Source of the DNA: Akkermansiaceae bacterium UBA5689
GTDB taxonomy: Bacteria > Verrucomicrobiota > Verrucomicrobiia > Verrucomicrobiales > Akkermansiaceae
DNA length: 47,784 nt
Reading direction: 5' to 3'
NCBI GenBank assembly: GCA_002420305.1
Contig: DIHT01000087.1
Location: 34,416 to 82,199 of the forward strand
This document shows, in pieces, positions 39,720 through 47,784 of this stretch. A program made the position numbers and the translations under genes. How positions within the stretch are numbered: the stretch's first letter is position 1; the number at the start of each line of letters is the position of its first letter. A model generated the notes under the pieces. The model worked only from the letters and a program-made list of their open reading frames with translations, was not told the origin of the DNA and made no database searches.

Positions 39720-40667
39720 GTGATCTGGAGGGTATTACCATTGGCAGCGGCCGTGCTGGCAGTGGCCGGCAGCTCCTGTAGCAGGATTGAGCGCTTAGCC
39801 GGCCCTAAACCTGGCGCGAACTCCCCGGACGCTCTTCGTGTGCCTGCATTTCTTCGCGCGGGTGGCCGTTCGGGAAATTCGGGGGTCAGGGTGACGCTTG
39901 ATGATTCTTCGGAGCTTAGTGGTGAAGTAACTGATCGGATTAAGGCGCGGGAGGAGGATCTGATGTGGACCGACCCCGATAACCCCGAAAAGAGCATGGA
40001 AGGGATGGAAGAGGTTATGGTGGACAAGGGTCGCGAGGGTCCATGGTTTGTCAGCTATTCCAAGGCCCGAAGGGCTGCAATGCGCTCCGGAAAGCCCATT
40101 CTCGTGTGGTTCACCGATACCCAGTTCAGCCCTCTTTGCCGCTCGCTCGATAGCGAGGTGTTCTCCAAGGGTGCCTTCAGCGAATGGGCCAAGGGAGCCT
40201 TAGTGCGGCTCCGCCTGGATTTTAATGTCAAGGGAGTGAGCGGAGGACAGGGCCAATCAGCGATGGACGACAAGATTCGAAAAGAAAACTATCTGGAGGA
40301 GCTTAAGCGCCGCTACAAGGTTCAGGGCTTCCCGACGGTGCTCTTGCTGACCCCGGACGGCAAGGTTGCAGCGCGCTATCGCGGATATCGTAAAAGTTAT
40401 TTCGATTTCTACGAGGGGCGTCTCAGAAATGATACTGGGAAGGCTGTCGATCTTCACGGGGAATGGCGCCAGTCGATGGCCGGCAGGGGTTACCGGGAGT
40501 GGACGGATCAGGAAGGGCGCAAGGTTTTTGCGAAGCTGACCCGCTACAAGTCGGGGCAGTTGATTTTGGTGGAACCAGATGGAAGAAATATCAGGGCCAA
40601 AGAGAGCCGACTTTCGGATCAAGATCGGGCGTGGATCGCCTCGGAGCGGGCGAAAAGGGATAATTAG
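39720..40667 (+). CDS. Thioredoxin-fold protein with a C-terminal SHD1-like domain
   Basis: The 315-residue product has an N-terminal hydrophobic segment and a Cys20 that could be lipidated (AVAGSSCSR). A thioredoxin-like fold covers about 105-235: SGKPILVWFTDTQFSPLC, FPTVLLLTPDGKVAARYRGY. The CxxC active site is not kept; only SPLC, with one cysteine, is present. The C-terminal part (about 255-305) reads YREWTDQEGRKVFAKLTRY, then LILVEPDGRNIR, and matches the SLA1-homology (SHD1)-like domain of PVC proteins. It probably binds or chaperones rather than performs thiol exchange. The start is GTG. Confidence 0.75.
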   Translation: MIWRVLPLAAAVLAVAGSSCSRIERLAGPKPGANSPDALRVPAFLRAGGRSGNSGVRVTLDDSSELSGEVTDRIKAREEDLMWTDPDNPEKSMEGMEEVMVDKGREGPWFVSYSKARRAAMRSGKPILVWFTDTQFSPLCRSLDSEVFSKGAFSEWAKGALVRLRLDFNVKGVSGGQGQSAMDDKIRKENYLEELKRRYKVQGFPTVLLLTPDGKVAARYRGYRKSYFDFYEGRLRNDTGKAVDLHGEWRQSMAGRGYREWTDQEGRKVFAKLTRYKSGQLILVEPDGRNIRAKESRLSDQDRAWIASERAKRDN

Positions 40668-40748
40668 TTAGATTTCAGATTGGTTATTCTGCTTCTCCTC
40701 GATCAGAGTCGCCGCAGTTCGCAACACCTAGAACGACTACGAGATTTT

Positions 40749-41675
40749 ATGGAAGACGTTATCATTATCGGAACCGGCTGTGCAGGATGGACCGCGGCGA
40801 TTTATACCGCTCGGGCTAACCTTGAGCCGCTTGTACTTGCAGGAGAGCAGATTGGAGGGCAGCTCACGACCACCAGTGAGGTCGAGAATTTCCCGGGATT
40901 CCCGGAGGGTGTCGATGGCCCTTCCCTGATGTTCAACATGCAGCAGCAAGCCGAACGGTTCGGAGCCAAAATTGTCTACAAGACCGTCGATCTGGTCGAG
41001 AAGGCTGATGATGGCTCATTCGTCGTTCGTTGCGGGGAAGAGAGCTTGCAGGCTCGAACCGTCATTGTGGCCACAGGAGCGCGGCCCCGGTTGTTGGGGT
41101 TGCCCAATGAGGAAAATGGGAAAAATGGCCTGACCACGTGTGCCACCTGTGACGGTGCCTTCTACCGAGATATGCCGGTAGCAGTTATTGGTGGAGGCGA
41201 CTCAGCCTGCGAAGAGGCGACCTTCCTGACAAGGTTTGCGACCAAGGTGTATCTTGTTCATCGGCGGGGTGAGCTGCGCGCGTCAAAAATTATGGCCGAA
41301 AGGGCCCTCGCTCACGAGAAAGTGGAGGCGGTCTGGAATACGGAGCTCACCGCCTATCATCCCGGAGACGATGGGAAAATGGACTCAGTAAGCATTCGTA
41401 ATCGTGAAACCGGCGAAGAGGGCTCATTGAAGGTCAAAGGGGTATTTATCGCGATCGGGCACATTCCCAATAGCGGATTCCTGAACGGACTGGCGGATCT
41501 TGATGGGGACGGGTATATCCTGCAGACGCCTGGACGAACAGCGACCCGCACGCCGGGGCTCTTTGCTGCAGGAGACGTGGCAGATCACTTTTACCGTCAG
41601 GCAATTACGGCTGCAGGGCAGGGTTGTGCAGCAGCACTTGAGGCTGAACGCTACCTCGCCGATCACGAGAGCTGA
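40749..41675 (+). CDS. trxB: Thioredoxin reductase
   Basis: The ATG at 40749 gives 308 residues, the normal size. FAD motif GTGCAG (8-13, more often GxGPAG), GEQIGGQLTTTSEVENFPG, CATCDGAFY with the redox pair Cys131/Cys134, NADPH motif VIGGGDSACEEA, HRRGELRASKIM, and the end RTPGLFAAGDVADHFYRQ, ITAAGQGCAAALEAERYL. It reduces thioredoxin with NADPH in the cytosol. It follows the thioredoxin-fold/SHD1 gene by 81 bases, which may or may not reflect a functional link. Confidence 0.95.
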   Translation: MEDVIIIGTGCAGWTAAIYTARANLEPLVLAGEQIGGQLTTTSEVENFPGFPEGVDGPSLMFNMQQQAERFGAKIVYKTVDLVEKADDGSFVVRCGEESLQARTVIVATGARPRLLGLPNEENGKNGLTTCATCDGAFYRDMPVAVIGGGDSACEEATFLTRFATKVYLVHRRGELRASKIMAERALAHEKVEAVWNTELTAYHPGDDGKMDSVSIRNRETGEEGSLKVKGVFIAIGHIPNSGFLNGLADLDGDGYILQTPGRTATRTPGLFAAGDVADHFYRQAITAAGQGCAAALEAERYLADHES

Positions 41676-41853
41676 GAAACAGGGACTTATTTGCCAATCC
41701 AAGGGACTATCCTGCGGAAATGGATCGTTTTTTCCGCCATGAAACTTACCGGGGATGGCGATCAGGCCCGGGAACAGTCTCGCTCCTCGATCAGGCTCCG
41801 AAAGTAGTGACAGATGGAGGAATCGCGGGCATCATCCGCACAGCCAAACTAAT

Positions 41854-43575
41854 ATGACAGAGTTGCTCATCGCTCCCGCCCGGAACACAGGATGCAGTGA
41901 TATCGATCTTCTTTCAGAGGTGATCGTTGCTGCGGCAGCAGGGCAGCGTAGTCCCTTGGACGATATTCTCGATACCGAGGTGGTCGATGAAGAGCCTTAC
42001 ATGAAGACTCTTGCGAATTCGTTAGGGCTTCACTGGCTGGAAGATATTCCGTCTCCTTCCGAGGCGCTTCCCCTCCGAAAGATCTGTGGTCCACAGGTTG
42101 CTTTGAGGCATCGTATTCTTCCCGTCGAATTTGAGGGTAGTGATGAGCACGGAACCCGCCGATTAGTGATCGCCACCTATGATCCTTTCAACATCGCAGC
42201 GCGTCAGGCTGCGGTTCAAGCAGTTGAGATACCAATCACGTGGAGGATGGCATCGCGCCGAAGGGTTCATGACGGGTTGCGGCGACTCTACGGGGTGGGC
42301 GCTGATACCTTCGAGCAGATTCTTGAGGGGAGAGATCTTGATTATGACAATCTCGAGCAGGGGGACGAGGCTAGTGTCATTGATGAGGATGAGGATGAGG
42401 AGGCAAGTGTTGTGAAGTTCGTCAACCAGATCATTCGGGAAGCTCTTGAGCAAAGAGCCACTGATATTCACGTCGAGCCCCTTTCCGATAATCTTCGTAT
42501 TCGCTATAGGGTTGATGGAGTCCTGCTCGACATTGCGGTCCCTGAGAACATCAAGGCTCTTCAGAGCTCGGTGATTGCCCGACTCAAGATCATGTCGCGA
42601 CTGGATATCGCAGAGCGGCGGCTTCCTCAGGACGGTCGTATCAATCTGTCCTTCGAAGGTTCGGGAATCGACGTGAGGGTGGCGACGGTGCCTACCGTGG
42701 AGGGAGAAAGTGTCAGTCTTCGTTTGCTGAACCAGCAAAAGTTCAACATCGGAATGCTCTCGATGGAGCCTAGTGTGCAGGAGAAAATTGAGCGCCTTCT
42801 CGGGCTTTCCAATGGAATCATCCTGATCACAGGTCCAACCGGTTCGGGAAAGTCAACGAGCCTCTATTCCTTCCTCTCGGAGGTGAATGCGCCCGAGACC
42901 AGAATCGTGACGATCGAGGACCCTGTAGAGAACAAGCTTGATGGCGTGATGCAGATTGCGGTCAAGTCCGAGATCGGTTTGACCTTCGCCAGCGGACTGC
43001 GCTCCATATTACGGGCAGACCCGGATATCGTAATGATTGGTGAGATTCGTGACCTGGAGACTGCTGAGATTGCGATCCGGGCCTCGCTGACGGGTCACTT
43101 GGTCTTTAGCACGCTCCATACCAACGACGCTCTCGGGGGAATTGGTCGTCTGACCGACATGGGCGTTGAGCCCTTCCTTCTGTCGGCTGCGGTGAGGGCG
43201 TTTCTTGCCCAGAGACTGGTGCGCCGCTTATGTGAAAAATGTCGTCGCCCGGCAACAATATCTGATAAGGATAAGGAGGAGTTGGGACTCCCTCTGGATC
43301 TCGAGGGAACGCCCTACGAGGCAGTAGGCTGCGATCATTGTCGTGGCACTGGGTTTTCAGGCCGGCTTGCGATTTACGAAATTGCCCTGCTCACCGTTCC
43401 CATGCAGGAGCTAATCGCGCATGGAGCTCCAGCCAGCGAAGTGAAAGCGCTGGCTATGGAGGAAGGATATGTGCCGATGAGGGAATACGGCTGGCGGAAG
43501 GTGATGCAGGGCGAGACCACGATCCAGGAAGTGGTATCAGTCACCAGTTCTGACCTTGGTGGAGAATCCGAGTAG
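41854..43575 (+). CDS. gspE: GspE/PilB-type assembly ATPase
   Basis: The ATG at 41854 gives 573 residues. The N-terminal domain (about 1-165) is followed by the ATPase core: Walker A GPTGSGKST (327-335), Asp box IVTIEDPVENK, Walker B ILRADPDIVMIGEIRDLETA, His box GHLVFSTLHTNDA, and a tetracysteine zinc motif CEKC...CDHC. It powers a type II secretion or type IV pilus machine at the inner membrane. The GspF-type gene lies 25 bases downstream. No pilins or secretin are in the window, so the exact system is open. Confidence 0.92.
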   Translation: MTELLIAPARNTGCSDIDLLSEVIVAAAAGQRSPLDDILDTEVVDEEPYMKTLANSLGLHWLEDIPSPSEALPLRKICGPQVALRHRILPVEFEGSDEHGTRRLVIATYDPFNIAARQAAVQAVEIPITWRMASRRRVHDGLRRLYGVGADTFEQILEGRDLDYDNLEQGDEASVIDEDEDEEASVVKFVNQIIREALEQRATDIHVEPLSDNLRIRYRVDGVLLDIAVPENIKALQSSVIARLKIMSRLDIAERRLPQDGRINLSFEGSGIDVRVATVPTVEGESVSLRLLNQQKFNIGMLSMEPSVQEKIERLLGLSNGIILITGPTGSGKSTSLYSFLSEVNAPETRIVTIEDPVENKLDGVMQIAVKSEIGLTFASGLRSILRADPDIVMIGEIRDLETAEIAIRASLTGHLVFSTLHTNDALGGIGRLTDMGVEPFLLSAAVRAFLAQRLVRRLCEKCRRPATISDKDKEELGLPLDLEGTPYEAVGCDHCRGTGFSGRLAIYEIALLTVPMQELIAHGAPASEVKALAMEEGYVPMREYGWRKVMQGETTIQEVVSVTSSDLGGESE

Positions 43576-43600
43576 CAGGTCGCAAACTTCATAGGACACC

Positions 43601-44896
43601 ATGCCACTTTTTGCATACAAGGCTCTCAAGCGGGGACAGGTCACCAGTGGTCAGCTAGAAGCGCCAGACCGGCGCGAAGCGCTTCGGTTGATGGATCGAA
43701 TGGGGCTGCAGCCGGTAAAGGTGAGTGAGTCTGGTGCCAGTTCAGCGCCTACGAGCGAAGCCAAGGCGCCCGCCGGTAAAAAGAAGGGGAAGGAGAACGG
43801 ATCCGCCAAGGCGGCTAAGGTAGAGGAAGAGGAGATTCCCGATGGGCCAATCAAGCTCAAGAGGGCAGATGTGGTCATGTTTACAGAGGAGCTGAGTGAT
43901 ATGCTTGCCGCAGGGCTGCAGCTGGAACCTGCTCTGAAGGCAATGGAGGGGCGACAGGAGCTTGGTAATCTCAAGGTTGTGTCATTGAAACTGCGCCAGA
44001 TCGTGCGGGATGGAAACAGCTTCTCGAACGCCCTGAACCGGGTGAGTCCCAGCTTTGGTCCCTTGTATTGCTCTCTTGCTGCCGCGGGCGAAGCGAGCGG
44101 AGCTCTGGATACAATTCTGAAACGTCAGGCGCACTACCTGAAGACTCTCCAGGAGTTACAGGGACGAGTTACTCTGGCCCTGATCTACCCAGCTTTCCTG
44201 ATGTTTTCGGGAATCATGGTCTCAATCATCTTCGTGACGAAGCTGATCCCCCAGTTGACTGCTCTTCTGGAAAGCACGCCCGGCGCGGAGATGCCCACGG
44301 GTGCCAAAATTCTGATCGCCCTCAGCGGATTCTTTTCGAAGTTCTGGCCTGTTCTTCTGATTCTGATTCTCGCGGTAGCTGTATTTTTCAAAGCATGGAA
44401 GGACGCCGAAAAGAACAAGCCCGCATGGGACCGTATTAAGTTGCGTCTCCCGTTGTTCGGGCGTGTGGTCGAGCACAGGTTTTTTGTTCAGTTTCTTGAG
44501 ACCATGGCGAACCTCGTAGGTAATGGGCTGCCACTTCTTCGGGCTCTCCAGTTGACGCGTGACGCCACACCAAACATTCATCAGCGCGAACATCTGAATG
44601 AAATGATAGAGATGGTAGGGGATGGTCGCTCTCTTTCCAAATCGATGATCCGCTCCGGAATCTTCCCCTCCCTGCTCATCGACATGGTAGCTGTGGGAGA
44701 GCAAACGGGAAAGATTGACAAGGCCTTGCAGAGGGCGGCGGTTCGCTACGACAAGGAGTTAAACAGTTCGCTACAGCGTATCATGGCTCTGATCATGCCA
44801 GCGGTTCTGATTATCATGGCGCTTTTGATCGGAACGATGGCCTATTTGATGATCACGGCGATCTTCCAGACGATCAACAGTCTAAGCGGACAATAG
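43601..44896 (+). CDS. gspF: GspF/PilC-type inner-membrane platform protein
   Basis: The 431-residue product starts MPLFAYKALKRGQVTSG, the family N-terminal pattern, then a low-complexity Lys/Ala/Glu linker (50-80). Two GspF domains follow: FTEELSDMLAAGLQLEPAL, AGEASGALD, then FFVQFLETMANLVGNGLPLLRAL and AVGEQTGKID, with membrane helices near 205-225, 250-270 and 400-425. It anchors the ATPase at the inner membrane. The pair with the GspE gene is the usual order. The extra linker is longer than in E. coli or Pseudomonas homologues. Confidence 0.92.
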   Translation: MPLFAYKALKRGQVTSGQLEAPDRREALRLMDRMGLQPVKVSESGASSAPTSEAKAPAGKKKGKENGSAKAAKVEEEEIPDGPIKLKRADVVMFTEELSDMLAAGLQLEPALKAMEGRQELGNLKVVSLKLRQIVRDGNSFSNALNRVSPSFGPLYCSLAAAGEASGALDTILKRQAHYLKTLQELQGRVTLALIYPAFLMFSGIMVSIIFVTKLIPQLTALLESTPGAEMPTGAKILIALSGFFSKFWPVLLILILAVAVFFKAWKDAEKNKPAWDRIKLRLPLFGRVVEHRFFVQFLETMANLVGNGLPLLRALQLTRDATPNIHQREHLNEMIEMVGDGRSLSKSMIRSGIFPSLLIDMVAVGEQTGKIDKALQRAAVRYDKELNSSLQRIMALIMPAVLIIMALLIGTMAYLMITAIFQTINSLSGQ

Positions 44897-44918
44897 AATC
44901 GGCAAAGTCCCGCTCTTT

Positions 44919-46523
44919 TCAGGTCTGGTCCTCTTCAAGAACGATTCTCGGAAACACGGGCTTCGCCTTCCCGGTCTGATGTCCAGCCTTCAGGAGCCCC
45001 CAGCTGAGATCCTCAAGGTGTCCTGTGAAGGACTGCTCGGCGCGCAGCTGGCCACGAATCTTGGCCGACGCATCGGGCAGGAAAGGGGAGAGAAGGATAG
45101 AAAGGTGAAGACAGGATTCGCAGAGATGATAGAGAATAGCGGACACACGGTCAGCCTGGGAGTCATCCTTTCGTAGTTCGAAAGGTGGGTTTTTCTCGAT
45201 AAACTGATTGCACCGCACGACATGAGAATTGATGGCCTTTAATGCACCCGGAAGGTCAAACGCATCCATGGCTGCGAGGTAGGCTTTGTTAGCGTCCTTC
45301 AGTGAGCACCTTACGTCCTTACAGGCATCATCATCATAGTTCGGCTCGGCAAGCTCTCCGCCGACGAAGCGCTTCGTCATGTTGATAGACCGGTTCAGGA
45401 GGTTACCAAGATCGTTCGCAAGCTCTGAGTTAAACAGGCTAATGAGGCGATCCAGATCGAAAGCGCTATCCTTCCCGGTGACAATATCACGAACGAGGTA
45501 GTAGCGGACCGCGTCCACCCCAAACCGTTCGGCCAATTCAGCTGGATCTACGACGTTACCAAGAGACTTCGACATTTTTTCCTCGGAGTCATCTTCTTCA
45601 GGCCCTGCGTTCTTCTTTCGTATGTTCCACCAACCGTGCACCAAAAGCATGGGCATCTGGTCATCGGTGAATCCCATTGCACGAAGCATACAGGGCCAGT
45701 AAATCGCATGGGCAGGGACAAGGATGTCTTTTCCTATAACATGAGCATTTGCTGGCCAGAGGGTGTCGAAATCGGGCAGGGAGGAGGTCTCATCGCTACG
45801 ATATCCAGCGAAGGAGATGTAGTTGATCAGAGCATCAAACCACACGTAGGTCACAAAGCCGGTGTCGAACGGTAATTCGATGCCCCAGTGAAGCCGGTCC
45901 TTTGGGCGAGAGATGCAGAGATCAGTTTCGCTCGCACGCTCGATGGCGTTGAGGACCTCGGCGCGCCGAAATTCTGGGAGGATTCCAAGCGCTCCACTCG
46001 TCACGGCGGATTTTAACCATTCAGCATGCTCCGAGAGCCGAAAATACCAGTTTTCTTCCTCAAGTTCGACAACCTCACCCCATTCCTCACCAAACTGCCC
46101 ATCCTCACCACGATCCTTTTCGGTGAGATACTGTTCCTGTCTGACGGAGTAGAAGCCCTTATAGGCTTTCTTATAGAGCTGGCCCTCGTCATACAGAGTG
46201 GCGAGGATTTCCTGGACACACTTTTTATGAAGTTCGTCCGTGGTGGCGGCCCAACCATCGTAGTGCACTCCCAGTTTTTCCCAGAGTGCAATAAATTTCC
46301 GGGTATTACGGGCAGCCAGAGTGGCAACATTGACGCCCTCTTGATCCGCGGTCTGCTGCATCTTCTGTCCGTGCTGGTCGACCCCCGTGAGAAAGAAGAC
46401 CTCGTCACCACGCAGCCGGCGATAACGGGCAATAACGTCGGCAAGAACCTTCTCATAGGCGTGGCCAATGTGCGGACTGCCATTGGGGTAGTCGATCGCG
46501 GTGGTTATGAAGAATTTGTTCAT
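44919..46523 (-). CDS. metG: Methionyl-tRNA synthetase
   Basis: The ATG at 46523 gives 534 residues; earlier in-frame codons have no support. SPHIGHAYEKV (16-26) holds the HIGH motif and KMSKSLGNVVDP (316-327) the KMSKS loop. The connective peptide near 120-165 (YSVRQEQYLTE) lacks the zinc-binding cysteines of the long class, so this is the short, zinc-free type. The C-terminal tRNA-binding extension is absent. It charges tRNA-Met. An acidic insert (AGPEEDDSEE) precedes KMSKS. It forms part of a minus-strand run with the TPR and PpiD/SurA-like genes. Confidence 0.93.
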   Translation of the reverse strand: MNKFFITTAIDYPNGSPHIGHAYEKVLADVIARYRRLRGDEVFFLTGVDQHGQKMQQTADQEGVNVATLAARNTRKFIALWEKLGVHYDGWAATTDELHKKCVQEILATLYDEGQLYKKAYKGFYSVRQEQYLTEKDRGEDGQFGEEWGEVVELEEENWYFRLSEHAEWLKSAVTSGALGILPEFRRAEVLNAIERASETDLCISRPKDRLHWGIELPFDTGFVTYVWFDALINYISFAGYRSDETSSLPDFDTLWPANAHVIGKDILVPAHAIYWPCMLRAMGFTDDQMPMLLVHGWWNIRKKNAGPEEDDSEEKMSKSLGNVVDPAELAERFGVDAVRYYLVRDIVTGKDSAFDLDRLISLFNSELANDLGNLLNRSINMTKRFVGGELAEPNYDDDACKDVRCSLKDANKAYLAAMDAFDLPGALKAINSHVVRCNQFIEKNPPFELRKDDSQADRVSAILYHLCESCLHLSILLSPFLPDASAKIRGQLRAEQSFTGHLEDLSWGLLKAGHQTGKAKPVFPRIVLEEDQT

Positions 46524-46593
46524 GCCTTTGTTGCAGAGGAGAGCGTGATAGTCTGGTGGCGGTCGAATTACCAGCCCCACCGGGTAAGCCAGG

Positions 46594-46953
46594 TCAATCG
46601 CTGTCCCGAACTACCTTTCCTCCCAGGGAGAGAATGCGCGCTCGCCCCTTGGCGTCTTCAGCCTGCGCGATCTGTCCGTCTTGCACGTACATTTGCGAGA
46701 GCGCTGTCCACGCGAGAAGGTCATTCGGACACAGGGTGGTAGCCTGCAGACCACATCCGATCGCTTCCTTCACCTCGCCAGCCTTAAGCAAGGCCATGCC
46801 GAGGGCGTGCCAGCCGTCAAAGAAGCTGGGATCCAGAGCAACGCTTTTTCGGTAAGCCACTATGGCACCCTCGATATCACCGGTCGCGAAAAATCCGTTC
46901 CCTTCGTCGTAGGCTCCAGATGCATCCGGAGATTGAGGATGTTCCTCTGCCAT
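46594..46953 (-). CDS. Small tetratricopeptide-repeat protein
   Basis: ATG 46953 gives 119 residues (a TTG four codons earlier is possible). Two to three TPR-like units are visible: GDIEGAIVAYRKSVALDP, FDGWHALGMALLKAGEVKEA and LAWTALSQMYVQDGQIAQAE. TPR proteins bind partner proteins. No signal peptide. It lies 15 bases after the PpiD/SurA-like gene and 70 bases before the metG start, so a shared operon is likely. Confidence 0.8.
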   Translation of the reverse strand: MAEEHPQSPDASGAYDEGNGFFATGDIEGAIVAYRKSVALDPSFFDGWHALGMALLKAGEVKEAIGCGLQATTLCPNDLLAWTALSQMYVQDGQIAQAEDAKGRARILSLGGKVVRDSD

Positions 46954-46968
46954 TCTTTCGAACAATTC

Positions 46969-47784
46969 TTACTCGGTGGAAGCTGCGGAAAAATTCGCAG
47001 AGGCCTTGGCCTGCATGAACCAATTCATTAAGGCCGCACTCTGATAGCCCCTCAAACGGCCCTCTAGCTGCATATCGACCATCGCGTCATTGCTCGTCTC
47101 TTCATAGGCTTCGCGCTTTTCGACAAGAAGAAAAAAGGAACGAGCAAGACCATAACGCTCATCTTCATCGGTATCAGTGATGAGCTTGGAAAGCTCTCCT
47201 GGGTTAACGCCAGCCGCAATGGTATATTCACGCATGACGCCACCCATGGTGCCGGAGCGGGTGACCTCACTGCGGAGGACGGGTTTGAGTTCAAGCTCCT
47301 CGGTAGCCTCCACGAAGGTCTTGCCCCCTTTCATAGAGATGGTCAGTGCGTCCAAGTGATTCTGAGCCTTGGCCTGCATCAATTCGATCGCCTGCTCGAA
47401 AACGAGGTCTTTGCGAACTTTCTCCTTGGCCTCGCTGAAGCTTAATTCAACCGGCGCCTCTGCTTCTAATACCTCGAAATAAAGCCACTGATCTTCGCCA
47501 AGGGGCTCAAACTTTTTTGTTCCGACCGGGACGCTGAAGATGGTATCGGCGGCAGTTCCAGGAGCATCTCTGAAATTGCTGCTGAAATCGGCGGGAAGCA
47601 TGTCCTTATCAACCAGTTCAGTGGTCTTCACAATAAGACCTAAGTCAGCAGAGGCTTGGGATAGAGTCTGACCAGCAAGCATTTTCTCGTCGAGCTCACC
47701 ATACTTCACAGCAAGATCGAAAAGAGCCTCTTTGCGGTCCTCTTCAGAGAGCTGAGTCTTGGCGGGTGTGACCGGGGATGGAGT
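46969..47784 (-). CDS. PpiD/SurA-like peptidyl-prolyl isomerase, C-terminal part
   Basis: The frame is open to the window end, so 271 residues of the C-terminal part are visible and the N-terminus is missing. The text shows the SurA/PpiD tail pattern: GELDEKMLAGQTLSQAS, FSVPVGTKKFEPLGED, WLYFEVLEAEAPVELSF, SEAKEKVRKDLVFEQAIE, TFVEATEELELKP. Such proteins help fold outer-membrane and periplasmic proteins. A coding N-terminal anchor would lie to the right of the window. Which of PpiD or SurA it is cannot be decided. Confidence 0.7.
   Translation of the reverse strand, partial: TPSPVTPAKTQLSEEDRKEALFDLAVKYGELDEKMLAGQTLSQASADLGLIVKTTELVDKDMLPADFSSNFRDAPGTAADTIFSVPVGTKKFEPLGEDQWLYFEVLEAEAPVELSFSEAKEKVRKDLVFEQAIELMQAKAQNHLDALTISMKGGKTFVEATEELELKPVLRSEVTRSGTMGGVMREYTIAAGVNPGELSKLITDTDEDERYGLARSFFLLVEKREAYEETSNDAMVDMQLEGRLRGYQSAALMNWFMQAKASANFSAASTE

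Noticed and set aside
41714..41737. GCGGAAA / TTTCCGC inverted repeat after trxB as a terminator
   Set aside because: The T-run lies inside the loop and arm rather than after the stem, so it does not fit a rho-independent terminator.

Overview
The window looks like a piece of a Verrucomicrobiota chromosome, probably from a marine or saline lineage. The case is inferential and rests on gene families typical of the PVC group: a paired DUF1592-type planctomycete cytochrome c protein and DUF1552 protein, very large secreted proteins with lamin-tail and CotH domains, a PEP-CTERM protein, a pentapeptide-repeat/coiled-coil protein with a C-terminal 'bound to an error-free tail' layout seen in Verrucomicrobia, a ThuA-like secreted protein, and a cluster for glucosylglycerate-type compatible solutes. 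No rRNA or other marker gives a firm taxonomic call.

Layout. 1-4.8 kb: the 3' end of tRNA-Asp, then a gene-poor, lower-GC accessory zone of small genes in mixed orientation (secreted trypsin-like protease, small membrane proteins, pentapeptide protein, MORN_2 protein), separated by copies of one intergenic element that often abuts or contains the stop codon of the preceding gene. 4.8-13.4 kb: three tandem secreted paralogues that share one N-terminal discoidin-like module and grow from 221 to about 1,621 residues. 13.4-20.3 kb: small secreted or membrane proteins, a metallophosphoesterase, a ThuA-like protein and a LamG protein. 20.5-21.6 kb: a glycine-zipper lipoprotein and a flavodoxin. 22.0-25.9 kb (minus): a four-gene operon of a GpgS-like glycosyltransferase, a GT4-like glycosyltransferase, a HAD hydrolase and a DoxX-like protein, which suggests synthesis of a glucosylglycerate-derived osmolyte. 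25.9-28.6 kb: a formylglycine-generating enzyme, then divergently HisA of the eukaryotic type overlapping an MtfA peptidase gene.

28.7-37.4 kb (all plus): a coiled-coil membrane protein, three GYF-domain membrane proteins, the DUF1592/DUF1552 pair, a papain-like protease with an inserted Ca-binding-like loop, and a DUF2752 protein. 37.4-47.8 kb is mostly core metabolism and cell machinery: riboflavin synthase, a putative Na+/H+ antiporter, a thioredoxin-fold/SHD1 protein, thioredoxin reductase, GspE- and GspF-type proteins of a type II secretion or type IV pilus system, methionyl-tRNA synthetase, a TPR protein and the C-terminal part of a PpiD/SurA-like folding factor cut by the window end.

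The most unusual parts are the element-punctuated gene array next to tRNA-Asp, the tandem expansion of secreted giants, and the GYF-protein cluster around the DUF1592/DUF1552 genes. No transposase, integrase, CRISPR array or phage gene was recognised.
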